From NCBI RefSeq assembly GCF_001632285.1, contig NZ_LWAH01000012.1:124001-188000 (forward strand): DNA of 64,000 nucleotides. Reading direction: 5' to 3'. The first letter of the stretch is position 1. Every line of letters starts with the position of its first letter. Positions 9,435 through 19,733 of the stretch are shown piece by piece. The position numbers and the translations under genes were made by a program. The DNA is from Moraxella catarrhalis (GTDB lineage Bacteria; Pseudomonadota; Gammaproteobacteria; Pseudomonadales; Moraxellaceae). The notes below the pieces were generated by a model that was not told where the DNA came from, searched no databases, and saw nothing but the letters and a program-made list of their open reading frames with translations.

Positions 9435-9460
9435 AAGACCGCTGTTTGCGGTCTTTTTTT
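9435..9460 (+). terminator. Rho-independent terminator after the YbeD-like gene
   Basis: AAGACCGC (9435-9442) and GCGGTCTT (9448-9455) form a perfect 8-bp stem around TGTTT, ending in seven Ts. It lies immediately before the chosen sbcD start at 9479, so sbcD would need readthrough or a promoter inside or just after this element. Confidence 0.9.
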
Positions 9461-9478
9461 GATAATTTGGCAACTGTC

Positions 9479-10861
9479 ATGACGATATTTAAAACACATC
9501 TAACCCATCAAAGCCCCATTGTGCCTGCCCTACCCAAGCCCAAGGATTCGCTGCGGCTATTACATACATCTGATTGGCATTTAGGCAAGCTTTTATACAA
9601 TCAGTCACGCTATGATGAATTTGCTAAATTTTTAGATTGGCTGATTGAGGCTTTGATATTACATCAGGTGGATATTTTAATTATTGCTGGCGATATCTTT
9701 GATACCATGACGCCAAGCAACCGTGCAGAATACCTTTACCATCACTTTCTTGCCTCCGCCTTTAAAAATCACATTCAGCACATCATCATTGTCGCAGGCA
9801 ATCATGACTCTCCCACCAGCCTACAAAAAACCAAAGAAGTACTCGGCGTGCTAAATACCCATGTGATTGGCAGTGTCAGCCAAGACAAATCTGATGAGCT
9901 CATCGTTCTAACAGATGATGTAGGCATCCCAAGTGCCATCGTGATGGCAGTGCCTTATATTCGTGATCGTGATGTCAGAAGTGGGATTGATGCCAACTCA
10001 ATCCACCAAAAAAATCAGCTCTTACTGGAGGGTGTGGCCGAATATTATCACTCTTTAACCAATCTTGCCAAGGATAAGCAGCAAGCTGTTTATCACACTC
10101 ACCAAAAAACCATCCCCATCATTGCCACAGGGCATCTTTATGCTGCTGGTGCTGCTGTCTCATCCACCGATGATGGCATGCGTGATATTCAGATTGGAAC
10201 ACTTGGTCAGATCAGTAGCCAGATTTTTGATGATGCCATTGATTATGTGGCACTTGGTCATATTCACGCTGCCCAAAAAGTTGGTCAAAAAAACCACATC
10301 CGCTACAGCGGCTCGCCAATTGCGATGGGATTTGGGGAAATTGGACGCCATAAACAAGTGCTGATTGTTGATTTACCACTCAATAAAAGTGTACCGATAT
10401 CAAAGTTGCCAAAGAATGATGATTTGCATGGCGAAAATCAAGATAACAATGCCATATCAATCCATAGCCTACCTGTGCCAATTTTTCATAGCCTTGCTAA
10501 AATCTGTGGCGATATGGCGTTTATTACCAACGCCATCGATACACTAAAAACACATGATGAGCCTATTTGGCTTGAGATTGAATATGTTGGCGACACCTTA
10601 GTCGCTAATTTAAAACAGCACATTTCCAATCTGCTGGAAGGCTCAAACATCGCTGCAATTAGTATCAAAAATAAAGCCATCCATCAAGGTAGCCTAAAAT
10701 TGCACACCCCTACCCTAAATTTAGAAACACTTGATGAAATGGATATTTTTTATCAGCGGCTTGATAAGGAAAACTTAAATCAAGATGAAAAAAATGATCT
10801 CATTGGTGCTTATCAAGAGTTAATCAAAGCCATCCAAGAAACTGATCATAAAGCCGTCTAA
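9479..10861 (+). CDS. sbcD: Nuclease subunit SbcD (Mre11-like)
   Basis: Metallophosphoesterase subunit of the SbcCD complex, which cuts DNA hairpins and protein-blocked ends. 460 residues from the ATG at 9479. Phosphoesterase motifs are in order: LLHTSDWHLG near residues 27-36, AGDIFD, VAGNHDS, ATGHLYA and ALGHIHAAQ. About 25 extra residues precede the usual start of the family. The longest frame begins at TTG 9428, inside the terminator of the preceding gene, so I prefer the ATG although its ribosome site is weak. sbcC follows after 19 bases. Confidence 0.93.
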   Translation: MTIFKTHLTHQSPIVPALPKPKDSLRLLHTSDWHLGKLLYNQSRYDEFAKFLDWLIEALILHQVDILIIAGDIFDTMTPSNRAEYLYHHFLASAFKNHIQHIIIVAGNHDSPTSLQKTKEVLGVLNTHVIGSVSQDKSDELIVLTDDVGIPSAIVMAVPYIRDRDVRSGIDANSIHQKNQLLLEGVAEYYHSLTNLAKDKQQAVYHTHQKTIPIIATGHLYAAGAAVSSTDDGMRDIQIGTLGQISSQIFDDAIDYVALGHIHAAQKVGQKNHIRYSGSPIAMGFGEIGRHKQVLIVDLPLNKSVPISKLPKNDDLHGENQDNNAISIHSLPVPIFHSLAKICGDMAFITNAIDTLKTHDEPIWLEIEYVGDTLVANLKQHISNLLEGSNIAAISIKNKAIHQGSLKLHTPTLNLETLDEMDIFYQRLDKENLNQDEKNDLIGAYQELIKAIQETDHKAV

Positions 10862-10880
10862 TTTTAAGGGTTAAATCAAA

Positions 10881-13800
10881 ATGAAAATCTTAAAACTCAG
10901 CTTTGAAAATATCAACTCCTTAAAAGGCAAATGGCAAATAGATTTTGAAGATGCCGCTTTTTATCACCATGCTCTATTTGCCATCACAGGCCCCACAGGT
11001 GCTGGCAAAACAACGATTTTAGATGCTATTTGTTTGGCGTTGTATGGTGAGACGCCCCGTCTGAGTATTTCTGCCACACAAAATGAGCTGATGAGTATTG
11101 GTACTGCTTTTGCAGCCAGTAGCGTGATTTTTCGTGCTAATGACAAAATTTATCAGGTCAGTTGGTCACAGCGTAGAGCCAAACAAAAAACCGATGGCAA
11201 TTTACAAGCCGTCAGCCGAGAAATCAGCTTACTTCAGCATGCCGACGACACGCATGGAAAAATTCTTGAAGAAAAAGCAAGCTTAGTTAATAAGGAAGTT
11301 GAGCGTATTTTGGGCATGAATAAAGTCCAATTCACTCGGTCGGTCATGCTTGTGCAAGGTGAATTTGCAGCGTTTTTACAGTCAGACGCCACTGAGCGTG
11401 GTCAAATTCTTGAGCAGATTACAGGCACACACATCTATGCCAAAATTGGTCAAGCGGCCTTTGAAAAGCACAAAGAACAGCTTAATTTATTAAAAAATCT
11501 ACAAATTAAATTAGGAGAAGTCAATTTATTAAATACAGAAGAATATGATGGATTAATTAAGAAAATTAGCGAAATCACGCAACAAAAAAACTTGCTTGAA
11601 ACACAAATTAAGCTGATGAGCGATCGCCAGAAAATTGCCAATGAATACCAAACTTTAAATCAGGAAATGGCTCATTATCAAGCAAAACTGATCGAGCATC
11701 AAGAAGCCTTAACAAACTTTGAGCCAAATATACAGCGCATGAAACACGCTCATGATGCCAAAAATTTGCAGCCGCTTTATACAGCATTTCATGAGTACCA
11801 TCTTGAGTATAACAATAAACAAGATCAATTGATTATACTAAATCATCGCTTAAATGAAATCCAATTAAGCCATCAAAAGCGTAGCCAAACACACAGTGAG
11901 ATTAAAGAAAAATTTAACAAAATAACTAATGATTATGAAAATTTAAAGCCAACTTTGCAAGCGGTTCGCAGGCTTGACCAACATATTGCCTCTTTGCGTA
12001 AAGAGCATCAAAGCATGATCCAAACCCTTGAAAAAACAAAGCAGGACTATACATCTACACAAAATTTACTCAAAGAAACTCAGTCAAATCAGTCAAATTT
12101 GGTACAAGATATTGACACCATTCAACAAAAAATTAAAGGCATTGACAGTGAAAATTTAAAGAAAAACTTAAAATTATGCGATAATCATATCTCACAATAC
12201 GATACACTCATTCAAGCAATAACACACGCCCATCAACAGCAGCTTTGGCGTATCAATGTATTTAGCAATCATCTTCATGAACTCAAAGATAAGCGAGAGC
12301 ATTTTAAGTCTGTTAATCTAAATCTACAGTCTATAGATAATCAAATTGGCACTATAAATATAAAAATTATTGATAATTTAAACTTAACAAAAAAAGATGA
12401 TATTAATGTAGATATTTTACAAAAAAATATAGAAGATCAGTACGAAAAAATCAAGCAGCAATCACATCATTTATATACGCTAGAGCGAATCTTGAAAGAT
12501 TATGAGCAATATGCACGCATTCAATCTGACATCAGCGATACAAACCGTAAGATTATCAACCTACAAGAAGAAAAAATCAAAATTCAGGATATCTTAGAGA
12601 CAGTTTCTCAAAATATCCATCAAGCAAGCCAAACCCACAAAGCCATCTTGGAAAATTATGAGCTACACAAGCAAATTTTATACATGAAAATGCACTTTGA
12701 CCAACTGCAAGATGGTAGTCCTTGTCCACTTTGTGGCAGTACCGAGCATCCTTTTAAATTACAGCCCCATCATTTGGACGATGAACATGCCAAACAAGCC
12801 AAAGAAAAATTAGTATTCTGCGAAAATCAGCTTAACGAACTCAATCACACCGCTACTCAGCACACGACCACATTACACAAACTGCAGATGGCTTTGGATG
12901 ATCATCAAGAGCATCTAAATACTGCACAAAATACAAGTAACTCTCTTTATCATGATCTTAATGCCCTATGGCAAACGATCGCCAGTGAATGCAGCCTAGA
13001 ACATGCAAATACCCTACCAAGCCGAAATACTATTGGAAAATTTATTAAAAACAGTCAAGATAAAATTAAAAATCTAGAAGAGTCTTATCAGCTGAGCAAT
13101 CGGCTATTGCATGAACTTAATCAGCTGATTGCTCAAAAAGATAGACAAATGATCGAAAAAGAAAACTTGAAAATCAATGGTCTAAAGCTTCGTGATGATG
13201 CTTTGGTGCTGATGCGTGAGATATATGATGGTAAAGTACATTTTTGCGATCAACTATTATCTGCATTTTATCAGCTCATCCAAGCACAAAATACCATCAG
13301 CCTGCCAAATGAGCTTAACGCCATTAAACAGCATTTGTCTAAAATCACCACTTGGTACGATAATATCACACATCACACCCAAGGCGATGTTCTACCAGAA
13401 GCTGAAGCATTCAACCCTAGCCCGTTAACGCTCAAGGAAGAAGAGTTTGGCAAAGTTCAGTATGTGTTATCACAAACCAAGCAAATGCTTGAAAATCAAG
13501 CCAATCAAGCCACCGCACTCAATGAAGATTATATCAATAAGCAAACCAAGCTGATTCACCTAGACGCTCAAATCAACGCACATACCAAAAAAATCCAAGA
13601 ACTCACACCTGTTATTGCTGAGCTTGAGCATACGATGGCTAATAAAGTGCTTGAAATTAAAACACAAACCAACGAACGCATCACTTTATTGGGTGATAAA
13701 AATCCTGATCATACTGAAAACAATTATCAAGATAAGCTAACACAGATAAGACAGCAGTTAGAAAATGCCACTAAAAATGTACATGATGATATTGCCGACT

Positions 13801-14771
13801 TACATGCCCAAAAAGCAACCATTGAGAGCCTAAATCTAACCATAAAAGAACTGGCCAATAAACTCAGCCAAAGCAAGGTAAGCTTTGAGCAAGCACTGAT
13901 GGCATCAGCGTTTGATACTCAAGCGGAGTTTTTGGCGGCATTAATCTTAGAAGATGAGTTAATCGAGCTAAAAACCGCTCATGATACTCTCATTAATCAA
14001 CTAAGCCAAACGACAATATCAATCAATAACTGTCAAGAAAAACTTGATAATTTAATCAAATCAAATCCCAATGTTCATCAATTCAAGCTTGAAGATTTAC
14101 ACACAGAGCTCATCAATCTGCAACAACAGCTAGAGAGTGTCAACCAATCTATTGGCGAACTTAACGCCATCAAAAATAGTGAGCTTCAAAACCGTCAGCG
14201 GCATACACAGATTCTTAAAGACATCCAACGCCAAGAACAAGAAAATGCAATTTGGGCAAAACTTGATATGCTGATTGGCTCAGCAGATGGTAAAAAATAC
14301 CGAAACTTTGTGCAGGGTTTAACACTGGATTTGGTGCTACATCATGCCAATCAAATTTTGGCAAAAATGAACGATCGCTACTTGTTGACCTTTGATGCAG
14401 ACAGCTCAAGGACACTTGAAATCTTAGTGACAGATCTTCACCAAGGCGATGCGGTACGCAGCAGTAAAAATTTATCAGGTGGTGAAAGTTTTATCATCTC
14501 GCTGGCTTTAGCGCTCGGTTTGTCGCAGATCAATAGCCAAAATATACAAATTGAATCACTATTTTTGGATGAAGGCTTTGGTACACTGGATGAAACCGCT
14601 TTAGATTTGGCACTTAATACCTTATTTGAACTACAGCAAAGCGGTAAAAGCATTGGTATTATTAGCCATGTCGCCAGTCTAAAAGAACGCATTGATACCC
14701 AAATTATCGTTGAAAAACATGCAGGCGGATATAGCACCTTACATGGTGCTGGTGTCAAAAACCTTTCTTAA
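10881..14771 (+). CDS. sbcC: Exonuclease subunit SbcC (Rad50-like ATPase)
   Basis: SMC-like ATPase partner of SbcD; 1296 residues, longer than the 1048 of E. coli SbcC. Walker A is GPTGAGKTT (residues 37-45). Two long Gln/Asn/Lys-rich coiled coils flank the zinc hook CPLCG near residue 615. The ABC signature LSGGES is near 1200 and Walker B LFLDEGFGTLD near 1230. The extra length is in the coiled-coil arms. It is transcribed behind sbcD and ends in a strong terminator at 14793. Confidence 0.96.
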   Translation: MKILKLSFENINSLKGKWQIDFEDAAFYHHALFAITGPTGAGKTTILDAICLALYGETPRLSISATQNELMSIGTAFAASSVIFRANDKIYQVSWSQRRAKQKTDGNLQAVSREISLLQHADDTHGKILEEKASLVNKEVERILGMNKVQFTRSVMLVQGEFAAFLQSDATERGQILEQITGTHIYAKIGQAAFEKHKEQLNLLKNLQIKLGEVNLLNTEEYDGLIKKISEITQQKNLLETQIKLMSDRQKIANEYQTLNQEMAHYQAKLIEHQEALTNFEPNIQRMKHAHDAKNLQPLYTAFHEYHLEYNNKQDQLIILNHRLNEIQLSHQKRSQTHSEIKEKFNKITNDYENLKPTLQAVRRLDQHIASLRKEHQSMIQTLEKTKQDYTSTQNLLKETQSNQSNLVQDIDTIQQKIKGIDSENLKKNLKLCDNHISQYDTLIQAITHAHQQQLWRINVFSNHLHELKDKREHFKSVNLNLQSIDNQIGTINIKIIDNLNLTKKDDINVDILQKNIEDQYEKIKQQSHHLYTLERILKDYEQYARIQSDISDTNRKIINLQEEKIKIQDILETVSQNIHQASQTHKAILENYELHKQILYMKMHFDQLQDGSPCPLCGSTEHPFKLQPHHLDDEHAKQAKEKLVFCENQLNELNHTATQHTTTLHKLQMALDDHQEHLNTAQNTSNSLYHDLNALWQTIASECSLEHANTLPSRNTIGKFIKNSQDKIKNLEESYQLSNRLLHELNQLIAQKDRQMIEKENLKINGLKLRDDALVLMREIYDGKVHFCDQLLSAFYQLIQAQNTISLPNELNAIKQHLSKITTWYDNITHHTQGDVLPEAEAFNPSPLTLKEEEFGKVQYVLSQTKQMLENQANQATALNEDYINKQTKLIHLDAQINAHTKKIQELTPVIAELEHTMANKVLEIKTQTNERITLLGDKNPDHTENNYQDKLTQIRQQLENATKNVHDDIADLHAQKATIESLNLTIKELANKLSQSKVSFEQALMASAFDTQAEFLAALILEDELIELKTAHDTLINQLSQTTISINNCQEKLDNLIKSNPNVHQFKLEDLHTELINLQQQLESVNQSIGELNAIKNSELQNRQRHTQILKDIQRQEQENAIWAKLDMLIGSADGKKYRNFVQGLTLDLVLHHANQILAKMNDRYLLTFDADSSRTLEILVTDLHQGDAVRSSKNLSGGESFIISLALALGLSQINSQNIQIESLFLDEGFGTLDETALDLALNTLFELQQSGKSIGIISHVASLKERIDTQIIVEKHAGGYSTLHGAGVKNLS

Positions 14772-14792
14772 ATCAAATCAATTTTAACAATA

Positions 14793-14822
14793 AAAAACCT
14801 TGTTAGCCATAACAAGGTTTTT
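14793..14822. terminator. Bidirectional terminator between sbcC and the hemerythrin-like gene
   Basis: AAAAACCTTGTTA (14793-14805) pairs perfectly with TAACAAGGTTTTT (14810-14822): 13 bp around a 4-base loop, with T runs on both strands. It serves the two convergent genes. Confidence 0.92.
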
Positions 14823-14853
14823 ATGAAATCGCTACTATTTTAATGTGTAACGA

Positions 14854-15318
14854 TTACTCATTATTATTACGCTCAAAATGGTTATGTTCCACTTCATAAA
14901 GTGCACCTAATCTTTCTTGCTGTTCTTCATCCAATAATTTTTTAGCTTGGATAAAAAACTTCTTTTCTTCTTCTTTTAGATGATGTCGTAGCTCATGGAT
15001 TAGGGCATGGCAAGTTTCTTTCCAAGTATCATCACTGATACGCCCATCATTTAATTTATGCATCATCTCATCCATTTCATGATGTTCAGCAATGGCATGA
15101 CGAGATAAATCCAGCCCATCATCATATTCCATGACAGGTGCATACAGATGACGCTCTTCGGCGGCAGCATGTGCCTGTAGCTCAATCTCAAGCTCAGGGT
15201 AGACTTTTTTGGCAGCATCAAGGTCAGAATCCATCAGCGATTCAATCTTATCACACAATTTACGCTGTCTATCATGTGATTCGGTTAGGGCTTGGAAAAT
15301 ATCTTGTTGGCTCATCAT
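14854..15318 (-). CDS. Hemerythrin-like (HHE domain) protein
   Basis: 154-residue soluble helical protein with the di-iron ligand pattern of hemerythrin HHE domains: His in ESHDRQRKL near residue 15, HAAAEERHLY near 50-58, HAIAEHHEMDE near 74-80 and HELRHHLKEEE near 108-115. The N-terminal domain of the nitrosative-stress protein YtfE/ScdA is absent, so it is not a clear YtfE. Oxygen, nitric oxide or iron sensing are possible. Start is one of two consecutive ATGs (15318, 15315) behind AAGGA. Three 10-bp direct repeats lie 57-86 bases upstream. Confidence 0.88.
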   Translation of the reverse strand: MMSQQDIFQALTESHDRQRKLCDKIESLMDSDLDAAKKVYPELEIELQAHAAAEERHLYAPVMEYDDGLDLSRHAIAEHHEMDEMMHKLNDGRISDDTWKETCHALIHELRHHLKEEEKKFFIQAKKLLDEEQQERLGALYEVEHNHFERNNNE

Positions 15319-15374
15319 AGCATCCTTATCATTATTTGGCTTAATACCAAACGGTATCAGCTAAGTGTATAAAA

Positions 15375-15404
15375 AATTTTAATGAATTTTAATGAATTTT
15401 AATG
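15375..15404. repeat. Three perfect tandem copies of a 10-bp unit
   Basis: The unit AATTTTAATG is repeated three times without mismatch, 57-86 bases upstream of the hemerythrin-like start, in its promoter region. Ten base pairs is about one helical turn. A small inverted repeat, ATACC-AAAC-GGTAT (15344-15357), lies between it and the start codon. Confidence 0.85.
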
Positions 15405-15516
15405 GCTTAACCATCTTTCATTGGATTATTCTTATAATAACAATTTAGCCAAAATTTACCACTAATCATTTGTTGTGTTTGTGCTACAGTTTGTATACAC
15501 AAAAAAATAATAGAGG

Positions 15517-16473
15517 TTAAGCCCAGCCAAGCACCCTTAACAATGCCATGCCCACCGCCATGCCAATCATCCCAAAGACTGTCGTAAACCCCAAAATGTT
15601 TGCTGCCAGTATATCATTACCGCCCATCGCCTTTGCCATGACATAACTTGCGGCAGCTGCTGGGCTTGCTACCATCAAAAATAACACGCCAAATTGCAAA
15701 GGTTCTAAGGCAAATGCCACACCCACCACCACCGCTAAGAGTGGTGCAATGACAATACGCCCAATGCTTGCCTGCATGGACAATCCTGATAAGCTTATCA
15801 TGGATTTGATATTCAAAGTAGCACCAGCACAAATCAGTGCAAGTGGCAATGCGACCGCCCCTAATAATCCGCCTGTTTTATTAATAAATTCTGGCAACAT
15901 GGGCAAATCAAGTGCTTTATAAACGAAGGCAGACACCAAAGCGATGATCAGTGGGTTTTTGATGATTTTAACCAAGATACTTTTGGCTTGCATAAATACG
16001 CTGTCCGCTTTTTGGGTGGTACGTGATAAGGTGATGACCGCCAAAACATTATATAAAATGGTGATAACCCCCATATAAATTGCACCCACACCCAAGCCTT
16101 CGCTACCGTATGCATTAAAAACGGTCGCAAGACTAACAATTGCCATGTTTGAGCGAAACACCCCTTGCACAAACACGCCCTTATCTTTAAGCTCGCTGAT
16201 AAAAAACTTAGCGTAAATCTCTGCCAAAAAAAACAATGTAAAAGTTGTGATAAATCCTGCCAGCAAAAGCTTAGATTGTGCCAAAATCTGCACATCACTT
16301 TTTAGGACACTAAAAAATAATAAACAAGGCAGACAATAATTAAACACAATGCTTGACGCTACCTCGATAAATTCAGCATTGAGTGCTGAACGCCTTTTCA
16401 TATCATAACCCAAAGCCATCAAAAAAAGATTTGGCAAGACAATTGAAAAGGCAAAGCCAATGGCTTGTAACAT
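15517..16473 (-). CDS. AEC-family permease (auxin efflux carrier superfamily)
   Basis: Inner-membrane transporter of 318 residues with about ten hydrophobic helices in two similar halves, as in the AEC/MdcF family. The start GFAFSIVLPNLFLMALGY and the polar breaks NYCLPCLLF and ASPAAAASYVMA match. Substrates in this family include malonate, malate and other organic anions; none can be assigned here and no enzyme genes are adjacent. The ATG at 16473 has AAGGA five bases ahead; the longer frame from TTG 16494 is unlikely. Confidence 0.85.
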   Translation of the reverse strand: MLQAIGFAFSIVLPNLFLMALGYDMKRRSALNAEFIEVASSIVFNYCLPCLLFFSVLKSDVQILAQSKLLLAGFITTFTLFFLAEIYAKFFISELKDKGVFVQGVFRSNMAIVSLATVFNAYGSEGLGVGAIYMGVITILYNVLAVITLSRTTQKADSVFMQAKSILVKIIKNPLIIALVSAFVYKALDLPMLPEFINKTGGLLGAVALPLALICAGATLNIKSMISLSGLSMQASIGRIVIAPLLAVVVGVAFALEPLQFGVLFLMVASPAAAASYVMAKAMGGNDILAANILGFTTVFGMIGMAVGMALLRVLGWA

Positions 16474-16796
16474 CACATTCCTTAATCTACCCAAGAGGTC
16501 ATTTGAACTGTTTTGATGAACTGTTGATTTGATTGGGTTCCAAAATGATTTTTCAATGCTAAAATCTGCTTAGATAAATTCATCATACCACTCATCAAAC
16601 TGCTTATAAATCTCTTTTACCAAAGCATAAAACAGCTACAGCAAGCTATTACCAACTTGCTGATAGGCTTGGCATCGCTAACAGAAATCTTAAGTTGTTA
16701 AAAAAATCCCTGCAAATAAATCAATGGCTTTTAAGTGAATTTGGGGGGGTTGATTTTGCCCAAACTCAAAAGATATTTGCTTCATATCACGCTCAA
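16474..16796. other. Intergenic gap between mnmG and the AEC permease
   Basis: About 320 bases without a gene. It has a 7-bp hairpin CAGCAAG/CTTGCTG (16639-16662) that could end the mnmG transcript weakly, and a run of seven Gs at 16743-16749 just past the mnmG stop. No promoter is obvious. Confidence 0.45.
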
Positions 16797-18695
16797 TCAT
16801 GTCATCACTGCTTGCGTTTTTTTAAGTTTCTTTATCGTCATCGCCAAAAGACTGACCGCCGCAGGGGTGACGCCACTGATGCGACTTGCCTGCCCAAGCG
16901 TTGTCGGACGGATTTGGCTTAATTTTTGGACAATCTCATTGGATAAACCAGACACACTTTTATAGTCAAAATCAAGCGGTAAGAGCGTATTTTCAAGGCG
17001 TTTCATTTGCTCAATCTCATCATTTTGACGCTCAATATAACCTTGATATTTAACACTTATCTCAATCTGTTCACCCACCTTAGCACTCACTGTACTGTCT
17101 GACACTTTGGCAATGTCGTCAAAGGTGATATTTGGGCGTTTTAATAAATCCAGTAACGAATTCTCTTTGGTCAAAATCTCACCTGTGTTTGCCATAAAAT
17201 CTTGACCAATGGCATTGTTTGGGGTCGCCCAAATGTCTTTTAGGCGGGCGGTTTCGCTGGCAATAGACTCCATTTTTTGACTAAATCTCGCCCAGCGTTC
17301 ATCGTCCACCAACCCAAGCTCTCGTCCGATGGCGGTCAAGCGTGCATCAGCATTATCCTCACGCAAAATCAGGCGATGCTCGGCACGGCTTGTGAACATA
17401 CGGTATGGCTCTTTGGTACCATGGGTAATCAAGTCATCAACAAGCACACCCAGATAAGCCTCGTGTCTTTGTGGTACCCATGATGGCTCATCAAGTGCCA
17501 TGCGTGCGGCATTAAGACCTGCCAATAACCCCTGTGCTGCTGCCTCTTCATAGCCTGTTGTGCCATTGATTTGCCCTGCAAAATACAAGGCATCAATAGA
17601 TTTAGTCTCTAAAGTCGGTTTTAGATTTTGTGGGTCAAAATAGTCGTATTCAATGGCATAACCTGGACGGGTAATGTGGGCGTTTTCAAGCCCTTTCATG
17701 CTATGGATGAATTCAAGCTGAACATCAAAAGGCAGGCTTGTTGAGATGCCATTGGGATACAATTCATGGGTTGTTAGCCCCTCAGGTTCAATAAAAATCT
17801 GATGGCTGTCTTTGTCAGCAAAACGATGAATCTTATCTTCAATACTCGGGCAATAGCGTGGCCCAACCCCCTCAATCTTACCACTAAACATGGGGGAGCG
17901 GTCAAGATTGGCACGGATAATCTCATGCGTGCGTTCGTTGGTGTGGGTGATATAACAGTTGATTTGGCGTGGGTGCATGGCAACATCACCCATATAACTC
18001 ATGACAGGCAAAGGTGTATCGCCTGACTGCACGGTCATCACGGAGAAATCCACCGTACGAGCATCAATGCGAGCAGGTGTGCCTGTTTTTAGGCGTCCAA
18101 CAGGCAGTTTTAATTCACGCAAACGGTCAGCAAGACGAATGGCGGGCATGTCGCCTGCTCTGCCACCACTTTGATGGTCTAAGCCCACATGAATCACTCC
18201 GCCCAAAAATGTCCCTGATGTCAGCACCACCGCACGAGTATTTAGACGAATGCCTGTGGCTGTTACCACCGCCACCGCACGAGTATTTTCAACAATGATG
18301 TCATCCACAGATTGCTGAAAAATTGTCAGGTTTGGCTGATTTTCAAGCGTGTGGCGAATGGCTGCCTTGTACAAAATACGGTCAGCTTGGGCGCGTGTGG
18401 CTCGCACTGCTGCCCCTTTACGGCTGTTTAGCACCCGAAACTGAATGCCTGCCTTATCGGTTGCCAATGCCATCGCCCCACCAAGTGCATCCACCTCACG
18501 CACCAAATGCGATTTGCCAATACCGCCAATGGCAGGATTACAGCTCATCTGTCCGAGCGTCTCAATGTTATGCGTGATAAGTAGGGTATTAGCACCCATG
18601 CGAGCGGCGGCAAGGCATGCTTCTGTGCCTGCATGACCACCGCCGATGACGATGACATCAAATGTTTTGGGATGAGTATAAGAGATTGCATTCAT
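16797..18695 (-). CDS. mnmG: tRNA uridine-5-carboxymethylaminomethyl modification enzyme MnmG (GidA)
   Basis: FAD enzyme that works with MnmE to install the cmnm5 group at wobble U34 of several tRNAs. 632 residues, the usual length. The N-terminal dinucleotide fold is [21 protein letters not shown], followed by [30 protein letters not shown] sequence and the cysteine-containing insert motifs of the family. The C-terminal MnmE-binding region has [10 protein letters not shown] and [12 protein letters not shown]. Start ATG at 18695. No mnmE or rsmG lies beside it. Confidence 0.97.
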   Translation of the reverse strand: MNAISYTHPKTFDVIVIGGGHAGTEACLAAARMGANTLLITHNIETLGQMSCNPAIGGIGKSHLVREVDALGGAMALATDKAGIQFRVLNSRKGAAVRATRAQADRILYKAAIRHTLENQPNLTIFQQSVDDIIVENTRAVAVVTATGIRLNTRAVVLTSGTFLGGVIHVGLDHQSGGRAGDMPAIRLADRLRELKLPVGRLKTGTPARIDARTVDFSVMTVQSGDTPLPVMSYMGDVAMHPRQINCYITHTNERTHEIIRANLDRSPMFSGKIEGVGPRYCPSIEDKIHRFADKDSHQIFIEPEGLTTHELYPNGISTSLPFDVQLEFIHSMKGLENAHITRPGYAIEYDYFDPQNLKPTLETKSIDALYFAGQINGTTGYEEAAAQGLLAGLNAARMALDEPSWVPQRHEAYLGVLVDDLITHGTKEPYRMFTSRAEHRLILREDNADARLTAIGRELGLVDDERWARFSQKMESIASETARLKDIWATPNNAIGQDFMANTGEILTKENSLLDLLKRPNITFDDIAKVSDSTVSAKVGEQIEISVKYQGYIERQNDEIEQMKRLENTLLPLDFDYKSVSGLSNEIVQKLSQIRPTTLGQASRISGVTPAAVSLLAMTIKKLKKTQAVMT

Positions 18696-18925
18696 GGATT
18701 GTTTCCAATAGACTTGCTTAATAGGCCAAATCAGTAATTTTAATTTTATAAAAACTTGCTATTTTAACATAATCTGTGCGATAATTTCATAAAATTCAAT
18801 AACACTAAGTCATTTTTAAGTCGTTTAAATTTTGTTTAACTGTCAAAATTTGCTTAAATTAACCAAATAACCTTTACCAAAACCGACTAATACAACCGAA
18901 ATATTTAATATAATTATGTAAGCCT

Positions 18926-19114
18926 ATGAAACTTTTTTCTGTTTTAGCCATATTTATGACTTGCACCCTACTGAGTGCTTGTGTTCATAAAGTTGTCACT
19001 GTACCTGCCAAAATTGCCTATAAAACAACCAAAGTTGTTGTAAAAGGTACTGTTGCCATCGGTAAAGCAATCATTCCAAATGATAGTAACGATAAAAAAG
19101 ATAAGAAAAAATAA
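18926..19114 (+). CDS. Small lipoprotein, function unknown
   Basis: 62 residues. A signal peptide (MKLFSVLAIFMTCTLLSAC) ends in the lipobox LLSAC with Cys19. The mature part is VHKVVTVPAKIAYKTTKVVVKG followed by a basic tail DKKDKKK. Small lipoproteins of this kind are common in Moraxellaceae. The tail, rich in lysine, could contact anionic peptidoglycan or lipid, but this is a guess. It has its own short transcript ahead of rplM. Confidence 0.75.
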   Translation: MKLFSVLAIFMTCTLLSACVHKVVTVPAKIAYKTTKVVVKGTVAIGKAIIPNDSNDKKDKKK

Positions 19115-19148
19115 CCATGTCATCGGCTAAAAACTCTCAAAATAACGC

Positions 19149-19178
19149 TTGCATAACGCCATAATGATTTGATATAAT
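19149..19178 (+). promoter_or_regulatory. Promoter of the rplM-rpsI operon
   Basis: TTGCAT (19149-19154) and a perfect TATAAT (19173-19178) are separated by 18 bp. About 115 bases of leader follow before the rplM ATG, room for leader-level control, although no known ribosomal-protein leader structure was recognised. Confidence 0.72.
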
Positions 19179-19292
19179 CGCAACTGTTTTTTGAGAGCCC
19201 TTCGTTTCCCCAAATCTAAAAACAAGTAAAATCAAGCTTAGGCTTGACATTTTTATTTGTATTACTCTCAAACTCAACTAAATAGGTTTTAT

Positions 19293-19724
19293 ATGACTAC
19301 TACTATCAGTGCCAAACCCGCTGAAGTTGTACATGACTGGTATGTCGTGGACGCTGAAGGCAAAACTCTGGGTCGCCTAGCTTCTGAGATTGCTTCTCGT
19401 CTTCGTGGCAAGCATAAGCCATCGTACACTCCACATGTTGATACAGGCGATTATATCGTTGTTATCAATGCTGACAAAATTGCTGTTACTGGCAAAAAAG
19501 CTCAGGATAAAAAATACTATCGTCATACTGGCTATCCAGGCGGTATTAAAGAAACTAACTTCACTAAACTTCTTGCACACAAGCCTGAAGATGTGTTGTT
19601 TAAAGCTGTTAAAGGCATGCTTCCAAAGGGTCCTTTGGGCTATGCGATGATTAAAAAGCTAAAACTGTATGCAGGCACCGAACATCCACATACAGCTCAG
19701 CAACCTAAAGCATTAGACATCTAA
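19293..19724 (+). CDS. rplM: 50S ribosomal protein L13
   Basis: 143 residues from the ATG at 19293, matching the 142 of E. coli L13; an upstream in-frame TTG at 19257 would add 12 residues and is rejected. Family landmarks are [43 protein letters not shown] and GMLPKGPLG. It is a primary binder of 23S rRNA. rpsI follows after nine bases, the conserved pairing of L13 and S9. Confidence 0.98.
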   Translation: MTTTISAKPAEVVHDWYVVDAEGKTLGRLASEIASRLRGKHKPSYTPHVDTGDYIVVINADKIAVTGKKAQDKKYYRHTGYPGGIKETNFTKLLAHKPEDVLFKAVKGMLPKGPLGYAMIKKLKLYAGTEHPHTAQQPKALDI

Positions 19725-19733
19725 GGAGACATT

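Noticed and set aside
16743..16749. Run of seven Gs
   Set aside because: It lies in an intergenic region past mnmG and outside any promoter or reading frame I accept, so phase variation is not supported.
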